NCBI GenBank assembly: GCA_963801065.1
Contig: CAWDDG010000003.1
Span: 530,277-594,276 of the forward strand
Direction of reading: 5' to 3'
Length of the DNA stretch: 64,000 nt
Source of the DNA: CAWDDG01 sp963801065
GTDB taxonomy: Bacteria; Actinomycetota; Actinomycetes; Jiangellales; Jiangellaceae
In this document: piece after piece, positions 42,838-51,459 of the stretch
Position numbering within the stretch: the first letter of the stretch is position 1
Layout: every line of letters starts with the position of its first letter
Program-made: the position numbers and the translations under genes
Notes under the pieces: generated by a model
What the model was told of the DNA's origin: nothing
Seen by the model: the letters and a program-made list of their open reading frames with translations, nothing else
Databases searched by the model: none

Positions 42838-45162
42838 TCAGTGCCTGCTGGCCGCCTCGGCCGGCTGTTCGATGTCGTCAGTTGGCCGGGTCTGGCCGTC
42901 GTGTGGCGGCTCGATCGTCACATTGGGCAGGACGCGGTCGAGCCAACGCGGGATGTACCACGACTTCTCCCCGAGGAGGGTGAGGAACGCGGGTACAAGC
43001 GTCATCCGAACGATCAGCGCGTCGGTGAGGATCGCGATCGCGAGCAGCAGCCCGAACTCCTTCGGGATGCGATCGGCGCTGAGGATGAAGGCCGCGAAGA
43101 CGGTGCCCATGATCAGCGCCGCGGCGATGACCACCCGTCCGATCGCGGCGATGCCATGCTCGACCGCCTCGCGCGTCTTCAGGCCGTTGACGTGCTCCTC
43201 ACGGATGCGACTCATCAGGAAGACTTCGTAGTCCATCGAGAGCCCGAACAGGATCGCGAACGCGATCGGCGGGACGAAGGTCTCGATCGGGCCGGTCTGA
43301 TCCAGCCCGGTCAGGCCGAGCAGGTGGCCCTCCTGCACCACCAGCGTGAGCACGCCGAATCCGACGAAGGCGGACAGGATCGTCGTGATCGCCGCCTTCG
43401 CCGCGATCACGATCGATCTGAACGCCATCGTCAGCAGGATCAACGTGACGCCGATGATGTAGAGCAGGAACAGCGGCATCCGCTCCGTGATCTGGTCGGC
43501 GATGTCTTTGAACGCCGCCGTCTGACCGGACACGTACGCGACCGCGTCGCCGCCCGCGGTCGCGGTGGGCACGACATCGCCGCGCAGCCGGTCGACGAGT
43601 GCGTCGGTCTGCTCGTCCTGCGGAGCGGACTGCGGGGTCACGAACACGATCGCGACGGTGCCCTCGTCGTTGAGTAGCGGCTCGCCCACTGACGCCACGC
43701 CCTGAAGGTCCCGCACACCGTCGTGGATCTTCTGCGGCGCCTGTCCGTCGCCGTTCACGTCCACCACGATCGGGATGGGGCCGTTGAATCCGGGCCCGAA
43801 GCCCTCGGCGAGCAGGTCGTAGGCCCTGCGGCTGGTCTGATCGGTGGGCTGCGTTCCCTGGTCGGCGGCGCCAAGACGCACCAGCAACGCAGTCGACGCC
43901 AGGCCCAGGATCATCAGCAGCACGACCGGGAACACGACCCGCGCGTGCGCGGTCACGAACCGGCCCCAACGCGCGACCAAGGTCTTCTCGCGGGCCGCCT
44001 CCGAGTCGTCCACCGGGCGCACGAACGGCACCTTCAGCCGGTCGATCCTGTGCCCGAGCAACGCCAACACCGCCAACAGCAGCGAGTTGGCGATGAGTAC
44101 CGTGGTCAGCACGCCTAGTGCGCTGCCGATGCCCAGTTTGGTGACAAAGTCCAGGCCGATGAACGCCAGACCGGTCACCGAGATCGCCACCGTCAGGCCC
44201 GCGAAGATGACCGCCCGCCCGGCGGACGCCCCGGCCTCGGCGGCCGCGTCCCGCGGTGAGAGCCCATCATGCAGCAGCTGCCTGAAGCGGGTGACGATGA
44301 ACAACGAATAGTCGATGCCTACTCCCAGCCCGATCATCGACACCAGGAGGGGCGTGATCGTGTTGATGTCGGTGAAGCCGGCCAGAACGAACAGCAACAG
44401 AAACGCCGTTGCCACCGCCGTGACCGCAAGCGCGATCGGGATCAGCATCGCGACGAACGTGCGGAACACCACGATGAGCACCAGAATCGCCGCGAGCAGG
44501 CCCAGCGCCTCCTGAGTCCCCTGCTCCACTGGCGGGAACTCGGCCTCGCCGTTGTACTCCACCGTCACCCCCGCCGGCTCGACCACCTCGCGGACCGCAT
44601 CCTGCACAGCGACCACCGCGTCGCGATCCTCCGGCTCGATCGTCTGATCGAACTGCGCTTCGGCGTAGGCGATCCGCCCATCCTCGGAGAACGTCCGCTC
44701 GCTGAACGGATCGCCGACGCTGACCAGCCCAGCCTCGTCGTCGGTGGGCTCGAATTCCGGCGACATGAGGCGCGCGAGAGCCTGCTCGATCGCAGCCTGA
44801 CGTGCCGGCGTATCCAGCCGTTCACCCTCCGGCGCAGCGAAGACGACGTTCAATACCGCACCCTGTTCGGACGCGAACTCGGACTCGATCAGGTCGGTCG
44901 CCCTCTGCGTGTCCGAGCCGGGGATGTCGAACTCGTCCCGTAGGTCGCCCCCTACAGTGCCGACGAGCACGACCAGGCCGGCCACGATGCCGAGCCACGC
45001 GGCGATCACACGCCATGGATGTGTAGCGAAGGCTCGCGTCCAGCGCGCCAGCGTCCCCGTTGACAGGCGCTCGTGGGCTGCGAGCCGACCGGGCTGAGCC
45101 GCATCGTCGTGGACTGCGGTCTGCCGGGCGCCGTCCGTTCCTCCGTCATGATCCATCGTCAC
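42838..45162 (-). CDS. MMPL-family (RND superfamily) transporter
   Basis: 774 aa with two MMPL halves and about twelve helices. ATHPWRVIAAWLGIVAGLVV marks the first helix, SMIGLGVGIDYSLFIVTRFR and FAILFGLSMDYEVFLMSRIR are the paired GxxxDY/ SMDYE motifs of the proton path, and LGEKSWYIPRWLDRVLPNV closes the second half. It would export lipids, drugs or siderophores using the proton gradient. It lies upstream of the DrrAB genes in the same direction and may share their expression. A decayed copy of its C-terminal end lies at 51,220-51,330. Confidence 0.93.
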   Translation of the reverse strand: MTMDHDGGTDGARQTAVHDDAAQPGRLAAHERLSTGTLARWTRAFATHPWRVIAAWLGIVAGLVVLVGTVGGDLRDEFDIPGSDTQRATDLIESEFASEQGAVLNVVFAAPEGERLDTPARQAAIEQALARLMSPEFEPTDDEAGLVSVGDPFSERTFSEDGRIAYAEAQFDQTIEPEDRDAVVAVQDAVREVVEPAGVTVEYNGEAEFPPVEQGTQEALGLLAAILVLIVVFRTFVAMLIPIALAVTAVATAFLLLFVLAGFTDINTITPLLVSMIGLGVGIDYSLFIVTRFRQLLHDGLSPRDAAAEAGASAGRAVIFAGLTVAISVTGLAFIGLDFVTKLGIGSALGVLTTVLIANSLLLAVLALLGHRIDRLKVPFVRPVDDSEAAREKTLVARWGRFVTAHARVVFPVVLLMILGLASTALLVRLGAADQGTQPTDQTSRRAYDLLAEGFGPGFNGPIPIVVDVNGDGQAPQKIHDGVRDLQGVASVGEPLLNDEGTVAIVFVTPQSAPQDEQTDALVDRLRGDVVPTATAGGDAVAYVSGQTAAFKDIADQITERMPLFLLYIIGVTLILLTMAFRSIVIAAKAAITTILSAFVGFGVLTLVVQEGHLLGLTGLDQTGPIETFVPPIAFAILFGLSMDYEVFLMSRIREEHVNGLKTREAVEHGIAAIGRVVIAAALIMGTVFAAFILSADRIPKEFGLLLAIAILTDALIVRMTLVPAFLTLLGEKSWYIPRWLDRVLPNVTIEPPHDGQTRPTDDIEQPAEAASRH

Positions 45163-45368
45163 GTCGACACCTCTCAGTTCATTGCGCGTTGATAGGAGAG
45201 ACCGCCCCGAGCCCCAGAACTCATCGGAAGTTCACCGCATCAAGTCCCGACTGGTGGGACGGTGGAGCCGCTTCGCCCGAACGAGGTCGGGGTCTCGTGG
45301 ATCACGAGGAAGAACATCGAGCCAGCGAGGTTCGGGCTTGGCCTTCGGTCGTTGGATGCGGATGCGTC

Positions 45369-45611
45369 TCATCGCTGCTCTCCTGCCTTGCCTCTGGGCG
45401 GAATGCGGCGCACCGTGATGACGGAAAGGCCCAGATCACGCACCTTGTCCAGGACTCCACTCAGCTCCGACTGATCGCGCAGCGTGCCGGACAGAATTGT
45501 CTGGTCACCCTGATTGTGGATATGCAGCCCCTCGAACCACTCCGACCAGCGGCGGTCCAGGACGCCTTCCACCCCGACCTCGTAGCGGGCCGGCCACTTG
45601 GCGCCACTCAC
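45369..45611 (-). CDS. Small beta-rich protein of unknown function
   Basis: 80 aa from the GTG at 45611 (V-S-G-A-K-W-P-A-R-Y), overlapping the stop of the next gene upstream (GTGA). The core WFEGLHIHNQGDQTILSGTL followed by DQSELSGVLDKVRDLGLSVI resembles small proteins, found beside LuxR regulators and exporters in actinobacteria, that carry a WxxWFxG core and a Leu-Gly-Leu pattern. No function is known. It is transcribed away from the LuxR gene, in an operon with the following entry. Confidence 0.6.
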   Translation of the reverse strand: MSGAKWPARYEVGVEGVLDRRWSEWFEGLHIHNQGDQTILSGTLRDQSELSGVLDKVRDLGLSVITVRRIPPRGKAGEQR

Positions 45612-45811
45612 GACTGATCGCCTCGCTGGGTGGAGAATTCCGCGGCGCGCCACGCTGCCATCCGTTCGCTCACCGCCAGCTCAAGCACCCCGCCGGGGAT
45701 CCTTTCCACCTCATCCCATCGGTCGGTTCTGACCACGGGCTCGGCGAGCATGCCGTTGGCGTCGACGGGATCGACCGTGAAGCGGGTGAGCCTGCGACCA
45801 GCCATTCCCAT
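45608..45811 (-). CDS. Small hypothetical protein paired with the preceding gene
   Basis: 67 aa from the ATG at 45811, preceded by AGGGGG at good spacing; ATG 45805 is an alternative. Sequence RLTRFTVDPVDANGMLAEPV followed by RWDEVERIPGGVLELAVSER shows no signal or membrane segment. The promoter lies in the region shared with the divergent LuxR gene. Function unknown. Confidence 0.55.
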   Translation of the reverse strand: MGMAGRRLTRFTVDPVDANGMLAEPVVRTDRWDEVERIPGGVLELAVSERMAAWRAAEFSTQRGDQS

Positions 45812-45830
45812 GCCCCCTGCCCGGGTACGC

Positions 45831-45909
45831 TTCTGTCACCGGGCACGCTAGGAATGGTGTTGCGGGTTGGGCATTACCCGAAGGTGCACTTGTAGGTGGA
45901 ATCTTTCGC
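45831..45909 (+). repeat. LuxR-associated repeat, copy 1
   Basis: It aligns without gaps to 51381-51459 (about 80% identical by eye over 79 bases; blocks TTCTGTCACC, GCATTACCC, AAGGTGCA and GGTGGAATCTTT). Its second half (45869-45908) also matches the inverted copy at 48881-48920. It lies between the small operon (leftward) and the LuxR gene (rightward), so an operator or promoter role is plausible. Confidence 0.75.
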
Positions 45910-45965
45910 GGTGTGGGTGGAGCTTCAAGGTGAACCGTCACGGCTTCTGAACCGCCGGGTCAGCG

Positions 45966-48833
45966 GTGGTGGCCGACGGTGCGGCGGCTACGATGAGCCG
46001 GTCCAGCTCCGGAACGGAGCGTCGCTGGACCCGCCTGAGCGGGTGGTTACCGATGGCTGAAGCGCCTGGGAGGACCGCCCCACGAACCGAGGCCGGCGGG
46101 CCGGACGTGTTGGTGGCCACCAAGTTGCATGTGCCCAGCCTGCGGCCGGGATTGGTGCCTCGCCCGCGGCTGGTGGGCCGGCTGGATGAGGGGTCGGCGC
46201 GGGAGCTCACCTTGGTCTGCGCACCGGCCGGCTTCGGGAAGACGGCCCTGGTGGCGGACTGGGCTCATCGCGGCCGGCGGTCGGTTGCTTGGCTGGCACT
46301 GGATTCGGGTGACAACGATCCGGCGCGGTTTTGGCGGCATGCGGCCGCCGCGCTGGACCGGGTGCGGCCCGGGATCGCCGAGCGGGTGGTTCCGCTGCTC
46401 GGGCCGCCGGCCCCGCCGTCCTTCGAGGGGCTGGTGACGGGGCTGGTCAATGAGCTGGCTGAACAACCGGATGCGGGTGAGGTGCTGCTGGTCCTTGATG
46501 ACTACCACCTGATCGAGGCCCAGCCGGTGCACGCGTCGGTGACCTTCCTGCTCGAGCACCTGCCGGAGGGGCTGCGTGTGGTGCTGGCCAGCCGTGCCGA
46601 CCCGCTGCTGCCGTTGGCGCGGCTGCGGGCCCGCGGGCAGCTGGCCGAGGTGCGCGCCGCCGAGCTGCGTTTCACGACGGCCGAGGCCGGGGCGCTGCTA
46701 CGCGAGGCGGTCGGGCGGGACCTGCCCGACGATGCAGTGGCAGCGTTGGTGTCCCGCACCGAGGGGTGGGCGGCGGGGTTGCAGCTGGCCGGCTTGTCGC
46801 TGCGGGGCCAGTCGGATGTGGCCGGGTTGGTGGCGTCGTTCTCCGGCAGCCACCGCTACGTACTGGACTATCTGGCCGAGGAGGTGTTGGAGCGGCAGCC
46901 GGAGCAGCTGCGCGGGTTCCTATTGGAGACCTCGGTGCTGGAGCGGCTGTCCGGCGCGTTGTGCGACGCGGTCACCGGCCGCACCGATGGGCAGGCGATG
47001 CTGGAGGCGATCGAGCGGGCCAACCTGTTCCTGGTGCCGCTGGACGAGGTGCGCGGCTGGTGGCGCTATCACCACCTGTTCGCCGACCTGCTCCGCGCCC
47101 GCCTGCAGCAGCAACACCCCGAGCGGGTGCCGCAGCTGCACCGCGCCGCGGCCGCCTGGTACGAACGGCACGGGCTGGTCGACGACGCCGTCCGACACGC
47201 GCTGGCCGCCGACGACCCGGTCTGGGCGGCCCGGCTGGTCGAGCGGCATTTCGACGCGCTCGTTCGGGGCAGCGAAGGAGCGACGGTGCGGCGGTGGCTC
47301 GACGCACTGCCACCCGAGCTGGTCGAGTCCCGGCCACGGCTGCAACTGGCCCGGGCCCGGTTGGCCCTCTTCGGCGGCCGCCTCGAGGACATCGACGTGG
47401 CACTGGATGCCACCGAGCGTGCGCTCACGCACGCCGACGACGAGCCTTTCGAGCCATCGGTCGGCAGAGCCGCCAGCCCATCGGCGAATATTCCCGGGAC
47501 GATCGCAGCCATGCGTGCTTACCTCGCAAACCAACGTGGCGACGCCGAGGAGGCGGCCAAGTTCGCGTCTCAGGCGCTGGCCGAGCGCGGCGAGGGCGAG
47601 TGGATGCTGGACGCGATCGCCCACGCACACCTGTCCGTCGCCGAGTGGCTACGCGGCCGGCTCGCAGAGGCGGCCCGCGCCGTAACGTCGAGCATCGACC
47701 AGTGGCGTTCGGGCGGCGAACATGACCTGGCCGCCTTCAGCTGCTACTACCTTGGCCAGGTCCAGCGCGCTCAGGGTCGCCTTGACACAGCGCTTGCGAC
47801 CAACCGGCAGGTGCTGGAGATCGACGCGCCGCCTGACCGGCCGGTCCGACCCGTCGCGGGCGTCGCGTACGTAGGAATGGCGGAAGTCGCCTATCAGCGG
47901 AGCGAGCTCGACACCGCCCTGCGCCACGTCACGGAGGGCATCGCGCTGAGCCGCCAGTTCGTCTATACCTTGCCGTTGGCTACCGGCCTGGCCACGTTGG
48001 CCTGGATCCGGCAGGCCGAGGGCGATCCGGGCGGCGCCCTCGACGCGATGGTCGAGGCCGAGCGGGTCGCGCCCAGCCTCGGCGTGACCACCTTGCTCAA
48101 TCCGGTGCCGGCGCAGCGGGCACGGCTGCTGCTGGCCCAAGGCGACCTCGCCGCGGCCGCCGGCTGGACCCAGGAGAGCGGTCTGGGTGCGGACGACGAG
48201 CCGAACTACCCGCGCGAGGGTGCGTATCTGGTGCTGGCGCGGGTGCTCCTCGCACAAGACTTGCCCGGCCGGGCACTCGGGCTGCTGGACCGACTGCACG
48301 CGTTGGCGATCGCGCAGGGCCGGACGGGCAACGTCATCGAGATCCAGGCGCTGCGGGCGCTGGCACTGGCGGCAGGCGGCGACGAGGCCACTGCGGTGGA
48401 CGTGCTGGCCCAGGCGCTCACCCTAGCCCGGCCCCAGGGCTACATCCGGGTGTTCGCCGACGAGGGCGCGCCGATGGCCGCCCTACTCGGCCGGCTTGTC
48501 ATGGCCCGACGCACCAAGCAGAGCGCCGCCCGCGACGTACCACTCGACTACCTGGCTCGGCTTCTGCCCGCGTTCGACGCCAAGCACACGGAGCCGTACC
48601 CCGGGTCGGGCGTCGCCGCCGCGGTGCCCAGCCTGATCGAGCCGCTGACCGCCCGCGAGCTGGAGGTTCTGGGGCTGCTGGCCGCCGGCAGGTCGAACCG
48701 GCGTATCGCCGCCGAACTGGTGGTCACCCTCGACACCGTCAAGAAGCACGTCGGCCGGGTCCTGAACAAACTCGGCGCGGCCAACCGCACCGAGGCCGTC
48801 GCCCGGGCCCGGCAGTTCGGGCTGCTCCGCTAA
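45966..48833 (+). CDS. MalT-like LuxR-family transcription regulator (LAL type)
   Basis: 955 aa from GTG 45966; ATG at 45993 or 46053 are equally possible starts. ATP-binding site LVCAPAGFGKTALVADWA (GKT at 91-93), Walker B-like LLVLDDYHLI, then a winged-helix and a long TPR-like helical region. A LuxR helix-turn-helix follows near residues 890-955 (LTARELEVLGLLAAGRSNRR and TLDTVKKHVGRVLNKLG). Such large ATP-dependent regulators respond to small inducers. It is flanked by inverted copies of a 40-bp repeat. The C-terminal 80 codons are nearly identical in DNA sequence to those of the decayed copy at 51.5-52.3 kb. Confidence 0.92.
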   Translation: MVADGAAATMSRSSSGTERRWTRLSGWLPMAEAPGRTAPRTEAGGPDVLVATKLHVPSLRPGLVPRPRLVGRLDEGSARELTLVCAPAGFGKTALVADWAHRGRRSVAWLALDSGDNDPARFWRHAAAALDRVRPGIAERVVPLLGPPAPPSFEGLVTGLVNELAEQPDAGEVLLVLDDYHLIEAQPVHASVTFLLEHLPEGLRVVLASRADPLLPLARLRARGQLAEVRAAELRFTTAEAGALLREAVGRDLPDDAVAALVSRTEGWAAGLQLAGLSLRGQSDVAGLVASFSGSHRYVLDYLAEEVLERQPEQLRGFLLETSVLERLSGALCDAVTGRTDGQAMLEAIERANLFLVPLDEVRGWWRYHHLFADLLRARLQQQHPERVPQLHRAAAAWYERHGLVDDAVRHALAADDPVWAARLVERHFDALVRGSEGATVRRWLDALPPELVESRPRLQLARARLALFGGRLEDIDVALDATERALTHADDEPFEPSVGRAASPSANIPGTIAAMRAYLANQRGDAEEAAKFASQALAERGEGEWMLDAIAHAHLSVAEWLRGRLAEAARAVTSSIDQWRSGGEHDLAAFSCYYLGQVQRAQGRLDTALATNRQVLEIDAPPDRPVRPVAGVAYVGMAEVAYQRSELDTALRHVTEGIALSRQFVYTLPLATGLATLAWIRQAEGDPGGALDAMVEAERVAPSLGVTTLLNPVPAQRARLLLAQGDLAAAAGWTQESGLGADDEPNYPREGAYLVLARVLLAQDLPGRALGLLDRLHALAIAQGRTGNVIEIQALRALALAAGGDEATAVDVLAQALTLARPQGYIRVFADEGAPMAALLGRLVMARRTKQSAARDVPLDYLARLLPAFDAKHTEPYPGSGVAAAVPSLIEPLTARELEVLGLLAAGRSNRRIAAELVVTLDTVKKHVGRVLNKLGAANRTEAVARARQFGLLR

Positions 48834-48880
48834 CGCCGCGCCGCCGACCCCCATGGCACCTCCGTGCCCGGTGCCAGCGG

Positions 48881-48920
48881 CAAAGATTCCACCGACATGT
48901 CCACCTTCGGGTGACGCCCA
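48881..48920 (-). repeat. LuxR-associated repeat, copy 2 (inverted)
   Basis: The reverse complement of this segment matches 45869-45908 at about 34 of 40 positions (TGGGC, ACCCGAAGGTG and GGTGGAATCTTT blocks). It lies 47 bp after the LuxR stop and points back towards that gene, so copies 1 and 2 bracket the gene in inverted orientation. The rest of the 284-bp gap up to 49,117 shows no gene. Confidence 0.75.
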
Positions 48921-49117
48921 GCCCCCCGCCGGCCCATACCGTCCACCCAGAACCAATACCAAGGCCGGCCCGGCACCATGCCAACCCGGACCGATGAGGA
49001 GGCCAAGATCATGGGTTCTCGCGGCTCGGTCACCGGCCACAGCGTCGCGGAGCGACCTGGGCGTCGCATTTGCCCACCGCACCGAGGCGATTCTGCACGA
49101 GCCGGACGGGAGCGCGC

Positions 49118-49393
49118 ATGATCGTGTACCGGCTGTTATGGGATTCTCGCTGTGCTGACTGCAGAGCGCTGCTGCGTTCGGGCACGACGGGCTACCGAGT
49201 GCACGACCGGTTGCTCTGCCAGGAGTGCTCGACCGACGTGGAGTGGACTGAGGCGGAGATCGCCCACCGCGCGCGAAAAGTGGGCCCCACCGCGTCCCCG
49301 AGCGCAAGACCGCCTATCGAGCGGCACCCCGCTGACTGGGCGATGTCAGCCGGTTCACACCGTGGCATTGGCATGGATCGATCCAGAGGCTGA
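49118..49393 (+). CDS. Small protein with two CxxC pairs (putative zinc ribbon)
   Basis: 91 aa from the ATG at 49118, with GGGAG upstream. SRCADCRALL and LLCQECSTDV give two Cys-x-x-Cys pairs about 25 residues apart, enough for one zinc ribbon. The C-terminal half is polar and low in complexity. It ends 2 bp before the PAP2 phosphatase gene, which suggests cotranscription. No family was recognised. Confidence 0.5.
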   Translation: MIVYRLLWDSRCADCRALLRSGTTGYRVHDRLLCQECSTDVEWTEAEIAHRARKVGPTASPSARPPIERHPADWAMSAGSHRGIGMDRSRG

Positions 49394-49395
49394 CC

Positions 49396-50241
49396 GTGAC
49401 GAGCACACGCGGAGTCTTCGACATCCGGGAGCTCGAGCATGTTTCGCCCGGTCTAGGCGCCCGCCGGCGATGGGGCACCACCGTCCGGGAGGCCGCGTTC
49501 ATCGCCGCGGCGGTGCTGCTGTACACGCTGGTGCGCGGACTGACCGACGACCGGATCCCCAAGGCGTTCACCAACGCCGACGAGGTGATCTCGTTCGAAC
49601 GCGCTCTCGGGATCTTCGTCGAGCCCGACCTGCAGGCCGCCGTGCTCGACAGCGAGTTCGTGGTCGACGTCGCCAACGCCGTCTACATTTCGTATTGGCC
49701 GATCGTCGTCGGCACGCTCGGCTGGGTGCTGCTCCGGCATCCCGGGCACTACCCGCTCTACCGCAACGCAGTTCTCGCGTCCGGAGCGTTCAGCCTGGCG
49801 ATCTTCGCGCTCTACCCACTCGCGCCGCCACGGTTTCTTCCCGAGCATGGCTTCGTCGACACCATCGCGGCCAACTCAGCCGGATACCGCGAATTCAACG
49901 CGTCGGCGCTGGTCAACGAGTACGCGGCGATGCCAAGCCTGCACGTCGGATGGGTCCTCCTGGTGAGCATCGCGATCATGAACCTCGCACGCAGCCGCGC
50001 GGTCCGGGTCACCGCCGCCATCCTGCCCCTGGCGACGTTCGCCGCGATCGTACTAACCGGCAACCACTACATCGTCGACGGAATCGCCGGCGGCGCGGTC
50101 GTCCTGCTCGGCCTGGCAACCGCGACGGCGCTGCGACGCCGACGCGCCGGCGCCGACCTGACGATCGCCGCCGGCCGGACCTCCGCAGGCCGCAGGGGGT
50201 GCCCGTCGCTCTGCACGGCACCGCCCGGCCGAGCTAGCTGA
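49396..50241 (+). CDS. PAP2-superfamily membrane phosphatase (inositolphosphotransferase-like)
   Basis: 281 aa with six helices. PPRFLPEHGFVDT, AMPSLHVGWVLL and TGNHYIVDGIAGGAVV correspond to the three PAP2_3 motifs with the SLH and GNHYxxD catalytic histidines. Relatives include inositol phosphorylceramide/phosphatidylinositol synthases and lipid phosphatases. The last 40 residues are polar and lie antisense to the 3' end of the convergent transporter gene (175-bp overlap). The GTG start is at 49396. Confidence 0.88.
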   Translation: MTSTRGVFDIRELEHVSPGLGARRRWGTTVREAAFIAAAVLLYTLVRGLTDDRIPKAFTNADEVISFERALGIFVEPDLQAAVLDSEFVVDVANAVYISYWPIVVGTLGWVLLRHPGHYPLYRNAVLASGAFSLAIFALYPLAPPRFLPEHGFVDTIAANSAGYREFNASALVNEYAAMPSLHVGWVLLVSIAIMNLARSRAVRVTAAILPLATFAAIVLTGNHYIVDGIAGGAVVLLGLATATALRRRRAGADLTIAAGRTSAGRRGCPSLCTAPPGRAS

Positions 50242-51068
50242 ACGACCCCGTACGCTGCTGAGGCCGCTGCGATCAGGGCCAGTGCTGCGCCCGTCGGCCC
50301 CGCCGCGTACCGCTCGCCGAGGAAGGCCACGCCGATGGCGGCCGCTGCGAGCGGATTCACGCTGGTTACGGTGGCCAATGGCGCACCCAACCCGGCACGG
50401 TAGGCGGCTTGAGAGAACAGCAGGCCACAGGTCACGAGAGCAACTACGACGATGGAAGCTGTGCTGAGTAGCCCCGTGATCCCTTCACCGCTCACCTCGA
50501 TGGTGACGGTCTGGGTGAGCGCAGAGGAGACACCGAACGAGATGCCAGCGGCGGTCGCGTACCAGAGACTACGGCCGGTCAAGTTCGACGTCGCCGACGC
50601 CGACGTCGTGAGCGCGATCAACGCGACACCTGTCGCGATGGTCAAGGCCATGACCTCACCGGAGTTGAGCGTCGTGGTCGGCGCGCCCGAGGCAGCCAGA
50701 AGGAGTAGCCCGGTCAGACCGGCCAGGGTCAACACGGCGCCGCGCCACTCGGTGGTCGTCACCCGGCGGCCGACCACGGCGGCCGACAACGGCAGGGCAA
50801 GGACAAGCGTCAGCGCGCCCAGGGGCTGGACGACCGTGAGCGGGCCGGACCGAAGGGCGAGCACGTGCAAGACCGCGGCCGTTGCGCTCAGGCCTACCGC
50901 GATCCACCACCGGCGGCGGCGCAGGATACGTAAGCCGCGACGGCGCCACGGCCCGGTGAGCGATTCGCGCAGCAACCGCGCGGCCAGCCGCTCCTGTACT
51001 ACCGCGGCCAGGGCGTGGGAGGCCGCAGCCGCGATGGACAGCATGACCGCTGGAAGGAGGCCGATCAC
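50067..51068 (-). CDS. DMT-superfamily (EamA-like) membrane transporter
   Basis: 333 aa with nine or ten helices: VMLSIAAAASHALAAVVQER, LALRSGPLTVVQPLGALTLV and GAPLATVTSVNPLAAAAIGV are typical of DMT permeases of the DUF6069/NIPA-like kind in actinobacteria. The membrane domain ends near residue 276 (YGVVQLARPGG). The remaining 57 residues are Arg/Pro/Ala-rich and wholly antisense to the PAP2 gene, which suggests the native stop was lost or the true end lies near 50,240. Confidence 0.8.
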   Translation of the reverse strand: MIGLLPAVMLSIAAAASHALAAVVQERLAARLLRESLTGPWRRRGLRILRRRRWWIAVGLSATAAVLHVLALRSGPLTVVQPLGALTLVLALPLSAAVVGRRVTTTEWRGAVLTLAGLTGLLLLAASGAPTTTLNSGEVMALTIATGVALIALTTSASATSNLTGRSLWYATAAGISFGVSSALTQTVTIEVSGEGITGLLSTASIVVVALVTCGLLFSQAAYRAGLGAPLATVTSVNPLAAAAIGVAFLGERYAAGPTGAALALIAAASAAYGVVQLARPGGAVQSDGHPLRPAEVRPAAIVRSAPARRRRSAVAVARPSRTTAPPAIPSTM

Positions 51069-51219
51069 CGCCTCCTCCAGGGCTGCGGTCGACGATTATT
51101 CGACACGAGATTTTGGACGTTTAGTGGGAATGACATCAGTCACACCCTGCGCCTGGGACCGCAAGAATCCCGGTGCTCGCTGATCTTGCTCGTCCAAGAA
51201 GCACCGCAGTTCTTCGCTC

Positions 51220-51330
51220 CCGGCGTCGACATTGGGCAGGCGCCGGTCGAGCCAGCGCGCCAGCCACAACGCCGCTCTCCCAGGAGCCTCCACACCGGAA
51301 CGATGCCTCCTATCGGTGCACAACACACGG
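51220..51330 (-). pseudogene. MMPL transporter C-terminal remnant
   Basis: One minus frame reads IVPVWRLLGER; a neighbouring frame continues ALWLARWLDRRLPNVDAG. Together they match the C-terminus of the intact MMPL protein at 42.9 kb (TLLGEKSWYIPRWLDRVLPNV). The frame change and the absence of the other 740 residues show a relic. DNA shared with the intact gene includes ACATTGGGCAGG and GGTCGAGCCA. Confidence 0.72.
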
Positions 51331-51380
51331 TGGCGGCGGCCGACCGGCGCGGCCGTTCCGGTCGCGTCCACTGTGCCTCC

Positions 51381-51459
51381 TTCTGTCACCGTGCACGCTA
51401 GGAGTGGCGCCGGCGGTAGGGCATTACCCCAAGGTGCAACCGTGGGTGGAATCTTTTGC
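51381..51459 (+). repeat. LuxR-associated repeat, copy 3
   Basis: Gap-free match to 45831-45909, lying between the MMPL remnant and the decayed LuxR copy. The same arrangement (leftward gene, repeat, rightward LuxR gene) therefore occurs twice. With the MMPL remnant it fills the 387-bp gap 51,069-51,455. Confidence 0.75.

Noticed and set aside
48483..49307. Minus-strand frame covering the end of the LuxR gene
   Set aside because: It is antisense to the LuxR helix-turn-helix; the same shadow recurs at 51,900-52,454 only because the DNA is duplicated.
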